From an uncultured Acetatifactor sp. (GTDB lineage Bacteria; Bacillota; Clostridia; Lachnospirales; Lachnospiraceae), in the NCBI GenBank assembly GCA_910585615.1, contig CAJUFO010000052.1, forward strand, positions 1 through 32,513: a stretch of DNA of 32,513 nt. Direction: 5' to 3'. The translations under genes and the position numbers were made by a program. The stretch's first letter is position 1. Each line of letters starts with the position of its first letter. Under the pieces are notes generated by a model. The model did not search any database, was not told where the DNA came from, and was given only the letters and a program-made list of their open reading frames with translations. This document shows positions 15,777 through 22,806 of this stretch, one piece after another.

Positions 15777-15839
15777 ACTGCATAACGCTGACTGGTTCAA
15801 TCGCATGATTACATTAGGCAGTATTCAGCGTTATGCAGT
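15777..15839. repeat. 63-nt palindromic repeat, copy 2
   Basis: The arms ACTGCATAACGCTGA (15777-15791) and TCAGCGTTATGCAGT (15825-15839) are perfect 15-bp inverted repeats. The whole element and about 10 nt upstream match copy 1 at 9554-9616 with few differences. The TAA stop of the minus-strand ABC gene (15831-15833) lies inside the right arm, so the element could also act as a 3'-end hairpin for that operon. Confidence 0.78.
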
Positions 15840-17663
15840 ATAAGCCCCTGCCTCCTCCGTATAGTACTGCGCCTGGGCATGCCACAGCGCATGGTAGATG
15901 CCGCCCTCGTCGGAAATCAATGTCCCGTGGCTGCCGGTCTGCACAATCCCTCCGCTGTCGAACACGGCAATCTTGTCGCAGAAGCGGCAGGATGCCAGGC
16001 GGTGGCTGATGTAGATGGTGGTCTTGTCCCCGGCGATCTCGTTGAAGCTGCTGTATACCTCGTATTCTGAGACAGGGTCTAAGGCGGAGGTGGGCTCGTC
16101 TAAGATGAGGAAGGGCGCGTCCTTGTACAGGGCCCTGGCCAGGGCGACTTTCTGTGCTTCCCCGCCGGATATCTCCATGCCGCTCTCATCGAACTCCTTA
16201 TAAAGGAAGGTGTCCGTGCCCTCCGGCATGGCGGCCAGGCGCTCTCCAAAGCCGGCCTGCTCCAGGCAATGGGCGGCCCGCTGCGGGTCATAGGAGGAGC
16301 CCGCGGCCACGTTCTCCCCCAACCGGAAGCCGAAGAGCCGGAAGTCCTGGAACACGATGGAGAAGATGGACATATATTCGTCGTAATCGTACTTCCTGAT
16401 ATCCACGCCGTTTAGGAGAATCGTCCCTTCCGTAGGGTCGTAGAGGCGGCACATGAGCTTGATGAAAGTGGTCTTGCCGCTGCCGTTTCTGCCAACGATG
16501 GCCAGCTTTTCCCCAATCTTGAATTTCAGGTTCACATGGCGCAGGGCATAGCTTTCTGTGTTGGGATAGCGGAAGGATACATCACGGAATTCCACGAAAT
16601 ATTCATTGTCGTCCCGTTTCTCCACAGTGAGGGAGCCTTGGTACATGGGGTTGGGGATGTCCAGGTAGGAGAAATACCGCTTTAAGTAGGTATGGTTCAC
16701 GATGGCCCTCTGGACATTGGACACCGCTTCGGAGGCCGCAGCGAGCAACAGCATGACGCAGGACACATACCGGGCGATGGAACCCACGGTGATCTGGCCC
16801 GAGAGCGCCGCGTAGAGGAGGATCAGGTAGACGCAGAACTTCAGCACATGGCTCAGGGCCACGTCCGCCGCTTTCAGGGCCGCCCATTTCCAGCTCAGCC
16901 TCATGGAGAGCCGGTGGTGCTCCGACTTGAGATTTACGCGGAAGCCCAGCAGGCTTTCGGCCATGCCATAGAGGCGGATGTCCTTGCCGCTACTGTAATG
17001 GCCGATGTAGTCGCCATATTTCCCACCGAAGACGTTCAGGCGCACGCAGGTATCCAGGAAATGGCTGAATATGGTCTCGCATTTCCTGGAGGCCAGCGCT
17101 CCGCACAGGATGGTGAGCAGGATGCCTGCCACGAACCCAAGCTTTATGAGAAGCGGAATCCCCTCCAGAAAGAAGAAGCTCAGGGTCATGGAGAGGGACA
17201 TGAGGATCCTGGTGGCGCTGGAGACAAGGCTTTCCGTGGAGGACGTGAGATACCACAGGTCGTAGCCGGTCTGGGATTCCATGGCGATCCTTTTCCGCAG
17301 GAGCATTACATCCGGGTCTTCAATGGACGCATAGGCCATCTCCATGGCTTTCTGGGAAAAAGCCCATTCCTCGCTTAAATTTAATTCCTGATTGGCTATG
17401 TCGCGCCTGGAGGACAGATAGGCGCTCAAGAGGCTCAACAGGAATACGATTCCCACCGTGAGGGCTGCATAAAGGACCAGTGCCTGTACGGGCTGCCTCT
17501 CATAAAGCGCGTCTATGAGCCGTGCCGAGAAGTAGATTGGCACATAGGGTATCAGGTTCTGGAGGACGGCGTTCAGGATAAGGCATGTGGCATAAGACCT
17601 GCTCAGCGAAAAGAGATGCCGTATGGCCTTTTTGGAAATCTGCATATGTTCTGTGAATTTCAT
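15831..17663 (-). CDS. ABC exporter half-transporter (heterodimer subunit, second gene)
   Basis: This 610-residue protein fuses an exporter-type membrane domain (six helices, residues about 15-340) with an ATPase domain (from about 357). Motifs: Walker A GRNGSGKT (391-398), signature ISGGEAQ (498-504), Walker B with catalytic E523 in FLILDEPTSALDP and switch H554 in ISHRL. Its gene overlaps the stop of the upstream exporter gene by 4 nt (ATGA), and GAAGGAG precedes the ATG, so the two are made together and probably form a heterodimer. There is no N-terminal C39 peptidase, so it is not a classical leader-cleaving bacteriocin exporter. Lipids, peptides or drugs are possible cargo. Its stop lies in a palindromic repeat. 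Confidence 0.93.
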   Translation of the reverse strand: MKFTEHMQISKKAIRHLFSLSRSYATCLILNAVLQNLIPYVPIYFSARLIDALYERQPVQALVLYAALTVGIVFLLSLLSAYLSSRRDIANQELNLSEEWAFSQKAMEMAYASIEDPDVMLLRKRIAMESQTGYDLWYLTSSTESLVSSATRILMSLSMTLSFFFLEGIPLLIKLGFVAGILLTILCGALASRKCETIFSHFLDTCVRLNVFGGKYGDYIGHYSSGKDIRLYGMAESLLGFRVNLKSEHHRLSMRLSWKWAALKAADVALSHVLKFCVYLILLYAALSGQITVGSIARYVSCVMLLLAAASEAVSNVQRAIVNHTYLKRYFSYLDIPNPMYQGSLTVEKRDDNEYFVEFRDVSFRYPNTESYALRHVNLKFKIGEKLAIVGRNGSGKTTFIKLMCRLYDPTEGTILLNGVDIRKYDYDEYMSIFSIVFQDFRLFGFRLGENVAAGSSYDPQRAAHCLEQAGFGERLAAMPEGTDTFLYKEFDESGMEISGGEAQKVALARALYKDAPFLILDEPTSALDPVSEYEVYSSFNEIAGDKTTIYISHRLASCRFCDKIAVFDSGGIVQTGSHGTLISDEGGIYHALWHAQAQYYTEEAGAYTA

Positions 17664-19540
17664 GGCTGTATGTCTCCTTCCCCGCTTTCGGTATAGGGAT
17701 TGCTGCCCGATTCTTCATAGTCCTCTCTATACCAGCAGCTTTGCTTTTCATAAAGGCTCGCGTACTCGCCTCCTAAGGCTATCAGGTCGTGATGTGTTCC
17801 CTCCTCCGCGATCCGGCCGTCCTTCAGATACAGGATTCTGTCGCAGAACTGGGTGGAGGCCAGCCTGTGGGAGATGAACAGGGAGGTCTTCCCCTGGGTC
17901 ATCTCCTGGTATTGCAGATAAATCTGGTTCTCCGCGATGGGGTCTAAGGCCGCGGTGGGTTCGTCCAGCACAAGGATGGGGGCATCCTTGTAGAGGGCCC
18001 TGGCCAGCATCAGCTTCTGGGCTTCGCCGCCGGACAGCGCTATGCCGTCCTCGTAAAGCTGTTTGTCCAGCTTCGTGTGTATCCCCTGGGGCAGGGAGGC
18101 CAGCTTTTCGCCCAGTCCCGCCAGCTTCAAGCATTGTTCGGCGCGGTCGAAGTCCGTACCGGTTCCGATCTGCCCGGACACGGTCTCCGCCAGGGAGAAG
18201 AACCCGGTCTGCACATCCTGGAAGACCGGGGCGAAGAGGCGGTAGTAGTCATTTCGGCGGAATTTCCGGGCGGAGACGCCGTTTATCCTGATGTCGCCCT
18301 CCGTGGGGAGATAGAGGCCGCACAGGAGCTTTACGAGGGTGGTCTTGCCCGCGCCATTCAGGCCTACCAGGGCCACCTTCTCGCCGGGCTTTAAGGTCAG
18401 GCTCAAGTCTGTCAGGGTGTCGGTCCCGGCATCCTTATAGCGGAAGGATACATGCTCCAAGGCAATCTCCGGGGCGCTGTGCAGATGGTCGTCCGCGTCT
18501 GCCTCTCCGGTGCCGTCCTGTTCCGGGAGGTCCAGGTACCGGCGGAAGTCGCAGACGGCCAGGCTGGTGGAGCGGATGCCGTTCCACTCGGTCATGATGT
18601 TGCCGATGAAGGCGGCGAACATGGAGATGGCCGAGAAGTACAGGAGGAATCTGTCCACTGTCAGTTCGCCTTCCAGTGTCATTTTTATCAATAATGCATA
18701 AGCCGCGCCGTCCCGCAGCAGGATGACTACAAGGTCTGCTATCCGGGAGAGGAAGCTCCTCCAGGCCATCTGCCTGTTCCAGAAGGCCCGCTGGCCGCAC
18801 AGGTCGGAATAGACCTGCCTGAGCCATCCGGCCATTCCGTAGATGCGGATATCCTTGCCCGCCCTGAAATCGGCGGTCTCGCCCTGGACGTACCACAATC
18901 GGCGGTCGATGTCCGTCCATCTGTCCCGGTGGGCGTATTCCCAGTTGCGGTATGCCCTGGCGCAGAACCAGTTCACGGCGGGGGCGATGGTGAGAATCGG
19001 CGCAAGCAGGGGGCTGACAAAGGATATCACGGATCCGAACAGGAGATAGCAGAGGAAATTCTCTATCAGCTTCAGGCTGCGCAGGGGCACGTCGGAGATG
19101 GGGCAGACGCCGTTCCAGAGCTGCGTGGCCCTTGAGGCCCTGTCGCTTAGATCCCGGATGTCCTTGCTCTCGTAGTTCTGGAAAAAGCAGGTCATGGATT
19201 TGCGCTCTATTTTTATGCTCTGCCGGAAGGTGTATATGGACAGATAGTTTTCGGACATTCGCCCGGAAAAGGTAAGCAGCACGCTTGATACCAGCATCAG
19301 CGCGATGACCAGGCCTATGCGGGACGCCATGTGGGCCAGGGAGGCCTGTGCCGTGACCTCCGCCACCGCGAGGGATGGGAGATAGACCTCTGTGTAGGCG
19401 AGGCATATGTTCAGGGGCACCGCAAGCGCCAATAGCAGGAAAGCAATCGGCGCTTCCCGCAGGATTTCCCGGAAGCTCCAGAGGGCGTTGTCCAGGGTGG
19501 AGCGATAGGGCCTGGTTTTTGGTTTCCTGTTTTCTTTCAT
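17660..19540 (-). CDS. ABC exporter half-transporter (heterodimer subunit, first gene)
   Basis: This 626-residue protein has an exporter membrane domain (first helix near 33-53, IAFLLLALAVPLNICLAY) and an ATPase domain from about 359. Motifs: Walker A GLNGAGKT (393-400), signature LSGGEAQ (502-508), Walker B with E527 in LVLDEPTAALDP and an ISHRLAS switch. Both subunits keep the catalytic glutamate, so neither site is obviously degenerate. GAGGAGG lies 9 nt before the ATG. It is the first gene of the two-gene exporter operon. Its promoter carries direct repeats suited to the LytTR regulator encoded 1.3 kb upstream, so control by that regulator is plausible. Confidence 0.93.
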   Translation of the reverse strand: MKENRKPKTRPYRSTLDNALWSFREILREAPIAFLLLALAVPLNICLAYTEVYLPSLAVAEVTAQASLAHMASRIGLVIALMLVSSVLLTFSGRMSENYLSIYTFRQSIKIERKSMTCFFQNYESKDIRDLSDRASRATQLWNGVCPISDVPLRSLKLIENFLCYLLFGSVISFVSPLLAPILTIAPAVNWFCARAYRNWEYAHRDRWTDIDRRLWYVQGETADFRAGKDIRIYGMAGWLRQVYSDLCGQRAFWNRQMAWRSFLSRIADLVVILLRDGAAYALLIKMTLEGELTVDRFLLYFSAISMFAAFIGNIMTEWNGIRSTSLAVCDFRRYLDLPEQDGTGEADADDHLHSAPEIALEHVSFRYKDAGTDTLTDLSLTLKPGEKVALVGLNGAGKTTLVKLLCGLYLPTEGDIRINGVSARKFRRNDYYRLFAPVFQDVQTGFFSLAETVSGQIGTGTDFDRAEQCLKLAGLGEKLASLPQGIHTKLDKQLYEDGIALSGGEAQKLMLARALYKDAPILVLDEPTAALDPIAENQIYLQYQEMTQGKTSLFISHRLASTQFCDRILYLKDGRIAEEGTHHDLIALGGEYASLYEKQSCWYREDYEESGSNPYTESGEGDIQP

Positions 19541-19601
19541 GAGGGATGTCCTCCTCGTCTGTTTTTCCTAAGGAAGTGTCTGACGTTTCCTTACGTCTTT
19601 C

Positions 19602-19668
19602 ATTGTAACCCAGGAGAACAGAAAAAGGCAATCCGTGCACGAATTGCGTTCAACAGGGCACGAATTGC
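19602..19668 (-). promoter_or_regulatory. ABC exporter promoter with LytTR-type direct repeats
   Basis: On minus, -35 TTGCCT (19626-19631) and -10 TACAAT (19602-19607) are spaced 18 bp. Immediately upstream GCAATTCGTGC occurs twice (19658-19668 and 19637-19647), offset by 21 nt. LytTR regulators bind 9-bp direct repeats spaced by 12-13 bp just upstream of weak promoters, which matches. The LytTR regulator at 20838 is the obvious candidate. Confidence 0.55.
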
Positions 19669-19701
19669 CTTTGACAGACATTCTGTAAAAGGAAATGGAA
19701 T

Positions 19702-20049
19702 TTAGATTTTTTCATAGAAGCAGGCCTCTACGGCAATAATGACTGCTCCCCCTACCTGAATCGTCTGCTTGATGCCGCCGGCCCATATGGGCGCGGACTG
19801 CGTCCCCTGTACCATTGCGTTATAAGGAACGTTCACGTCCACGGAGACCCGCTCTCCGCATACGGCCTTTATGACTTTGACCACATCCTGTAGATTGTCG
19901 TCCTCTGTACAGGTCATGATTGTAGAGTTCCCCTTTTTCAGGAAACCTCCTGTCGAGGAAATCATCGTCGCCTGATATCCCTTGCCGTTCAGGGCATCCG
20001 TCACGCGCTCCGCATTGTCCCTCTCCACAATCGCATAAATCAGTTTCAT
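19702..20049 (-). CDS. darA: Cyclic-di-AMP receptor protein (DarA/PstA family)
   Basis: This 115-residue PII-like protein begins MKLIYAIVERDNAERVTDAL and contains the diagnostic loop STGGFLKKGNST (32-43), which in DarA/PstA trimers lines the cyclic-di-AMP pocket. A longer variable B-loop precedes the last strands (GGAVIIAVEACFYE). Family members bind cyclic-di-AMP in the cytoplasm; their downstream partners are still unclear. The ATG is preceded by GGAGGAGC. It lies between the GHKL/LytTR genes and the ABC exporters on the same strand, 127 nt after the kinase stop, so it may be read from the same transcript. Whether that has a signalling meaning is open. Confidence 0.92.
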   Translation of the reverse strand: MKLIYAIVERDNAERVTDALNGKGYQATMISSTGGFLKKGNSTIMTCTEDDNLQDVVKVIKAVCGERVSVDVNVPYNAMVQGTQSAPIWAGGIKQTIQVGGAVIIAVEACFYEKI

Positions 20050-20176
20050 TCCAGCTCCTCCTCACAGTTTCGTTTAGGCAAAAACAACAGGTTCCTCCTT
20101 AAATAATAACATAATCAGCTTTATGGCACAAGACTAACTGTCAACTCGAAGCCGATCGAATCAGCCTTGCAGAAAA

Positions 20177-20827
20177 TCATTCCACGGCGGGCACCAGGAA
20201 CTCGGAGGTGAACGCCCCGTCCTCGCTGTTGTACTTGCACCAGCCGCCGTGGGCTTCCAGGATGCTTTCGGCCCGGCGCAGGCCGAAGCCGTGGAGGCCC
20301 ATCTTGCGGGAGGAGAAGAGCTTTCCTTTTTTGGAGGCTTTCGCACCGGCGGAATTGAGCATGGAGAAATAGAGCATCTTTCCCTTCATTCCCAGGAAGA
20401 GCCGCAGGAAGCGCTGGCCTTGGGCGCACTGGCAGGCCTCGATGGCGTTCTCCAGGAGATTCCCCACGATGATGCCAAGCTCCAGGTCGGAGAGCAGGAG
20501 GGTGCCTGGGACATTGGCCTTGACGGTGACGGCTATGCCCAGGGCTTTGGCCTGGGAGATCTTGGCGGACAGGATGGCGTCCAGGGCTACGTTTCCGGTC
20601 TTCAGCAGGGTGTCCACATCCATGAGCTGTTGGTCGAGCTGTTCTAAGTAGGCCAGGGCCCGCTTGGTCTCCCCGGCCTCCAGCTGGCCCTTGAGGGCCT
20701 GGAGATGGTGGTGGAAGTCATGCTTGTAGCCGCGCATCTCCCGGTAGATGCCCTGGACTTCCGCCAGATGCTGGCGGGATTGTTCGGTCTGGTATTCTAT
20801 GAGGTTCAGGTAGGTTTTCTTTCTCAT
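20177..20827 (-). CDS. GHKL-type sensor histidine kinase lacking membrane segments
   Basis: This 216-residue protein has an AgrC/CitA-like dimerisation helix with phosphoacceptor motif YKHDFHHHLQ (H36), the N-box GIIVGNLLENAIEA (about 118-131) and a GLHGFGLRRAESIL G-box near the C-terminus. Kinases paired with LytTR regulators usually carry five to seven membrane helices; here the coding region starts directly at MRKKTYLNLIEYQTEQ with a good AGGAGA site, so the protein is soluble as read. The gene begins 10 nt after the regulator stop and is surely co-transcribed with it. Either it is a genuine cytoplasmic kinase or an upstream membrane part has been lost or lies elsewhere. Confidence 0.88.
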   Translation of the reverse strand: MRKKTYLNLIEYQTEQSRQHLAEVQGIYREMRGYKHDFHHHLQALKGQLEAGETKRALAYLEQLDQQLMDVDTLLKTGNVALDAILSAKISQAKALGIAVTVKANVPGTLLLSDLELGIIVGNLLENAIEACQCAQGQRFLRLFLGMKGKMLYFSMLNSAGAKASKKGKLFSSRKMGLHGFGLRRAESILEAHGGWCKYNSEDGAFTSEFLVPAVE

Positions 20828-20837
20828 GTCGCTTCTC

Positions 20838-21539
20838 CTAGTTCCTCTCGATAAAAGCCCGGTTCACTGCATCGTATTTTCCCCTGGCCAGCGGCAGGAG
20901 CGTCCCTCCCTCCAGGGTGACTTCCGTGCGGGAAATCCGGGTGACGGCTTTCAGCGAGACCAGATAGGAACGGTGTATGCGGAAGAAATCATCGGTGAGG
21001 CGTTTCTCGAAAGAGGAGATGCTCTCCTTTATCCGGTATTCCCTCTTGGCCGTGTGGATGGAGATATAGTGGAGAAAGGCTTCCACATAGAGGATGTCCG
21101 GCTCGTGCAGCTTCACGGTCTCGCCCTCGCAGGAGATGATGACGGAGGGCGGCTCTGTGTGCAGACGGTCCAGGGCTTTCGCCAGGACGGCATACAGCTT
21201 GTCCTGCGCCACGGGCTTGGTCAGGTAGTGCAGCGCGTCCACCTCGTAGCCCTCGCTGACGAACTCGAAGTGGGAGGTGATGAAGAGGATTTCTACGCGC
21301 CCGTCTTCTTTCCGGATGCGCTTTGCCAGCTCTATGCCGGAGATGGCTTTCATCTCGATGTCGAGTATAAGGACGTCGTAGGCGCTGTCCTGCGCATAGG
21401 CGAAGAGGAAGGCCTCCGCGGAGGGGAATGTGCGCACCTCAAAGGAGAGGGCCGTCCCGTGGGCCCACTCTGACAGGAGATTTTTCAGGGATTGGAGCTG
21501 TTCTTCATCGTCATCGCATATGGCGAAACGGATTGCCAT
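20838..21539 (-). CDS. LytTR-family response regulator
   Basis: The ATG at 21539 is chosen because AGGCGG lies 8 nt upstream; a GTG at 21548 overlaps that site. The 233-residue protein has a receiver domain (ICDDDEEQ; phosphoacceptor D60 in VLILDIEM) and a C-terminal LytTR DNA-binding domain from about 134 (DILYVEAFLHYISIHT and FFRIHRSYLVSLKAV). LytTR regulators usually control bacteriocin, competence, cell-wall or transporter genes by binding paired direct repeats. It forms an operon with the GHKL kinase. Direct repeats upstream of the ABC exporter operon suggest its target. Confidence 0.94.
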   Translation of the reverse strand: MAIRFAICDDDEEQLQSLKNLLSEWAHGTALSFEVRTFPSAEAFLFAYAQDSAYDVLILDIEMKAISGIELAKRIRKEDGRVEILFITSHFEFVSEGYEVDALHYLTKPVAQDKLYAVLAKALDRLHTEPPSVIISCEGETVKLHEPDILYVEAFLHYISIHTAKREYRIKESISSFEKRLTDDFFRIHRSYLVSLKAVTRISRTEVTLEGGTLLPLARGKYDAVNRAFIERN

Positions 21540-21629
21540 GGGAGTCACCGCCTTTTGGGAGATTCGGCCTTTCTGCCAGGAATAGATCTTTGAGTACAGG
21601 GTTCGCGAAGCGGTTCCTGTAATATGGAC

Positions 21630-21658
21630 ATTTTACCATACTCTCCCCATAGCGGCAA
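21630..21658 (-). promoter_or_regulatory. Promoter of the LytTR/GHKL operon
   Basis: On minus, TTGCCG (21653-21658) and TAAAAT (21630-21635) are spaced 17 bp. A tandem GCATTGC pair overlaps the -35. The transcript would start about 85 nt before the regulator ATG. Confidence 0.45.
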
Positions 21659-21693
21659 TGCGCAATGCAGATTTTGAGTTTTGAGAATTAGTC

Positions 21694-21721
21694 TTGACAA
21701 TATCGGAAATTATGATATCCT
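21694..21721 (+). promoter_or_regulatory. Sigma-A-type promoter of the Rpn-like gene
   Basis: A perfect TTGACA (21694-21699) and TATCCT (21716-21721) are spaced 16 bp. The same pair and the following leader of about 150 nt recur at 25799-25826 upstream of the decayed duplicate. The leader to the ATG is long and conserved between copies. Confidence 0.5.
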
Positions 21722-21871
21722 TATCTCAGAAAGCATATTAATTTCTGGAACGTCCATATATGAGCTTCAAATCATCTAAATCTCATTCGAAAACTCTATG
21801 CTTTGGAACCCAAAATCATTTATGCAAGGCAGGAGTGTACGGTGAGTGTGCTCCTGTCAGAAGGAGGAGAG

Positions 21872-22714
21872 ATGAAGAAACTGGCAGACATGAACCTGGT
21901 AGACGACTTTCTGGCCTATAGCCTGACGGCCCACAAGAGGTATGGGGAGGAGGCTTCCCGCTTTATCCTGGAATGTATCTTACAGCGCAGGATAGGGCAT
22001 CTTACGATAGTGCCTCAGAAGGTCTGGTATGGCGAGGAGCCGAAAGGCCACGGCGTGCGGCTGGATGTCTATCTGGACGAAGAGGATGGAGAGATTTTTG
22101 ACATGGAGCCGGACAACAACGGCGGAGCCGACAGTGTGGCCACATTGCCCCGGAGGGTGCGGTTCTACCATGCAAAGATAGACGCGGGGAACCTGACGGC
22201 AGGGGATGACTACAGTACCCTGCGGAACGTGGTGGTGATATTTATCGCTACATACGATCCGTTCGGGCGGAAGCGGATGGTATATACAATCAAAAACAGA
22301 TGTGTGGAGGAACCGGATCTGCCCTATGAGGACGGGGCTTGGACGATATTCCTGTATACAAAAGGCACAAAAGGAGAGCCAGCGGAGGAGCTTAAGCAGC
22401 TCGCCAGGTACATGGAGCATTCCGCTGCGGAGAACGCTCAGTCCGCGGGCCTGGCAAGGCTGCATGAGATGGTGGCGAAAGTAAAGTCGGATAGGGAAGT
22501 GGGGCTTGCGTATATGAAGGCTTGTGAGATTGAGAAGCGTATAAGGACAGAGGGGAAAGCAGAGGATATATTGCTTTTGCTGGCAGCAAAGGGAGAGATA
22601 GAGCCTCGGTTGGAGAGAGTCATAACCGCCCAGACAGATACGGAAAAGTTGAACCAGTGGCTGCTGCTGGCAGCAGGGTCGGCCAGCGTGGAAGAGTTCC
22701 AGGCAAAGCTGTAA
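21872..22714 (+). CDS. Rpn-like PD-(D/E)XK nuclease family protein
   Basis: The ATG at 21872 follows AAGGAGG; an in-frame TTG at 21803 gives 23 more residues without a ribosome site. The 280-residue protein shows the family start (LADMNLVDDFLAYSLTAHKRYGEEASRFIL) and nuclease-like motif GVRLDVYLDEEDGEIFDMEPD, with D65 and E79. Where many relatives have ExQ or ExK this one has EPD, so catalysis may be altered; similar EPD variants are, from memory, frequent in Lachnospiraceae. The rest is YTIKNRC..., then a helical C-terminus (YMKACEIEKRIRTEGKAEDI). Known Rpn proteins are DNA endonucleases that promote recombination. A degraded duplicate lies at 25974. Confidence 0.85.
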   Translation: MKKLADMNLVDDFLAYSLTAHKRYGEEASRFILECILQRRIGHLTIVPQKVWYGEEPKGHGVRLDVYLDEEDGEIFDMEPDNNGGADSVATLPRRVRFYHAKIDAGNLTAGDDYSTLRNVVVIFIATYDPFGRKRMVYTIKNRCVEEPDLPYEDGAWTIFLYTKGTKGEPAEELKQLARYMEHSAAENAQSAGLARLHEMVAKVKSDREVGLAYMKACEIEKRIRTEGKAEDILLLLAAKGEIEPRLERVITAQTDTEKLNQWLLLAAGSASVEEFQAKL

Positions 22715-22750
22715 AGAGGCAGCCGACCTCTTTGTCAGGATTCCCATTCA

Positions 22751-22780
22751 GGGCAGCTTTCCACTTGCGCAAAGCTGCCC
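22751..22780. terminator. Bidirectional hairpin between convergent genes
   Basis: GGGCAGCTTT (22751-22760) and AAAGCTGCCC (22771-22780) form ten perfect pairs with a 10-nt loop, between the Rpn-like gene (ends 22714) and the MerR-family gene (ends 22807). There is no T-run on either side, so it may act as a stabilising hairpin or weak terminator. Confidence 0.5.
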
Positions 22781-22806
22781 ATTCTCTCGGATTCCCGGCC
22801 AGGAGC

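Noticed and set aside
9554..15839. Integron attC sites, because the palindromes have AAC...GTT cores
   Set aside because: The R-box consensus is only partly met, the arms are perfectly symmetric instead of carrying conserved extrahelical bases, and no integrase gene or cassette array is present.
15831..21539. Bacteriocin/quorum-sensing locus, because of LytTR, GHKL kinase and ABC exporters
   Set aside because: The exporters have no C39 peptidase domain and I found no short ORF with a double-glycine leader or AgrD-like propeptide nearby.
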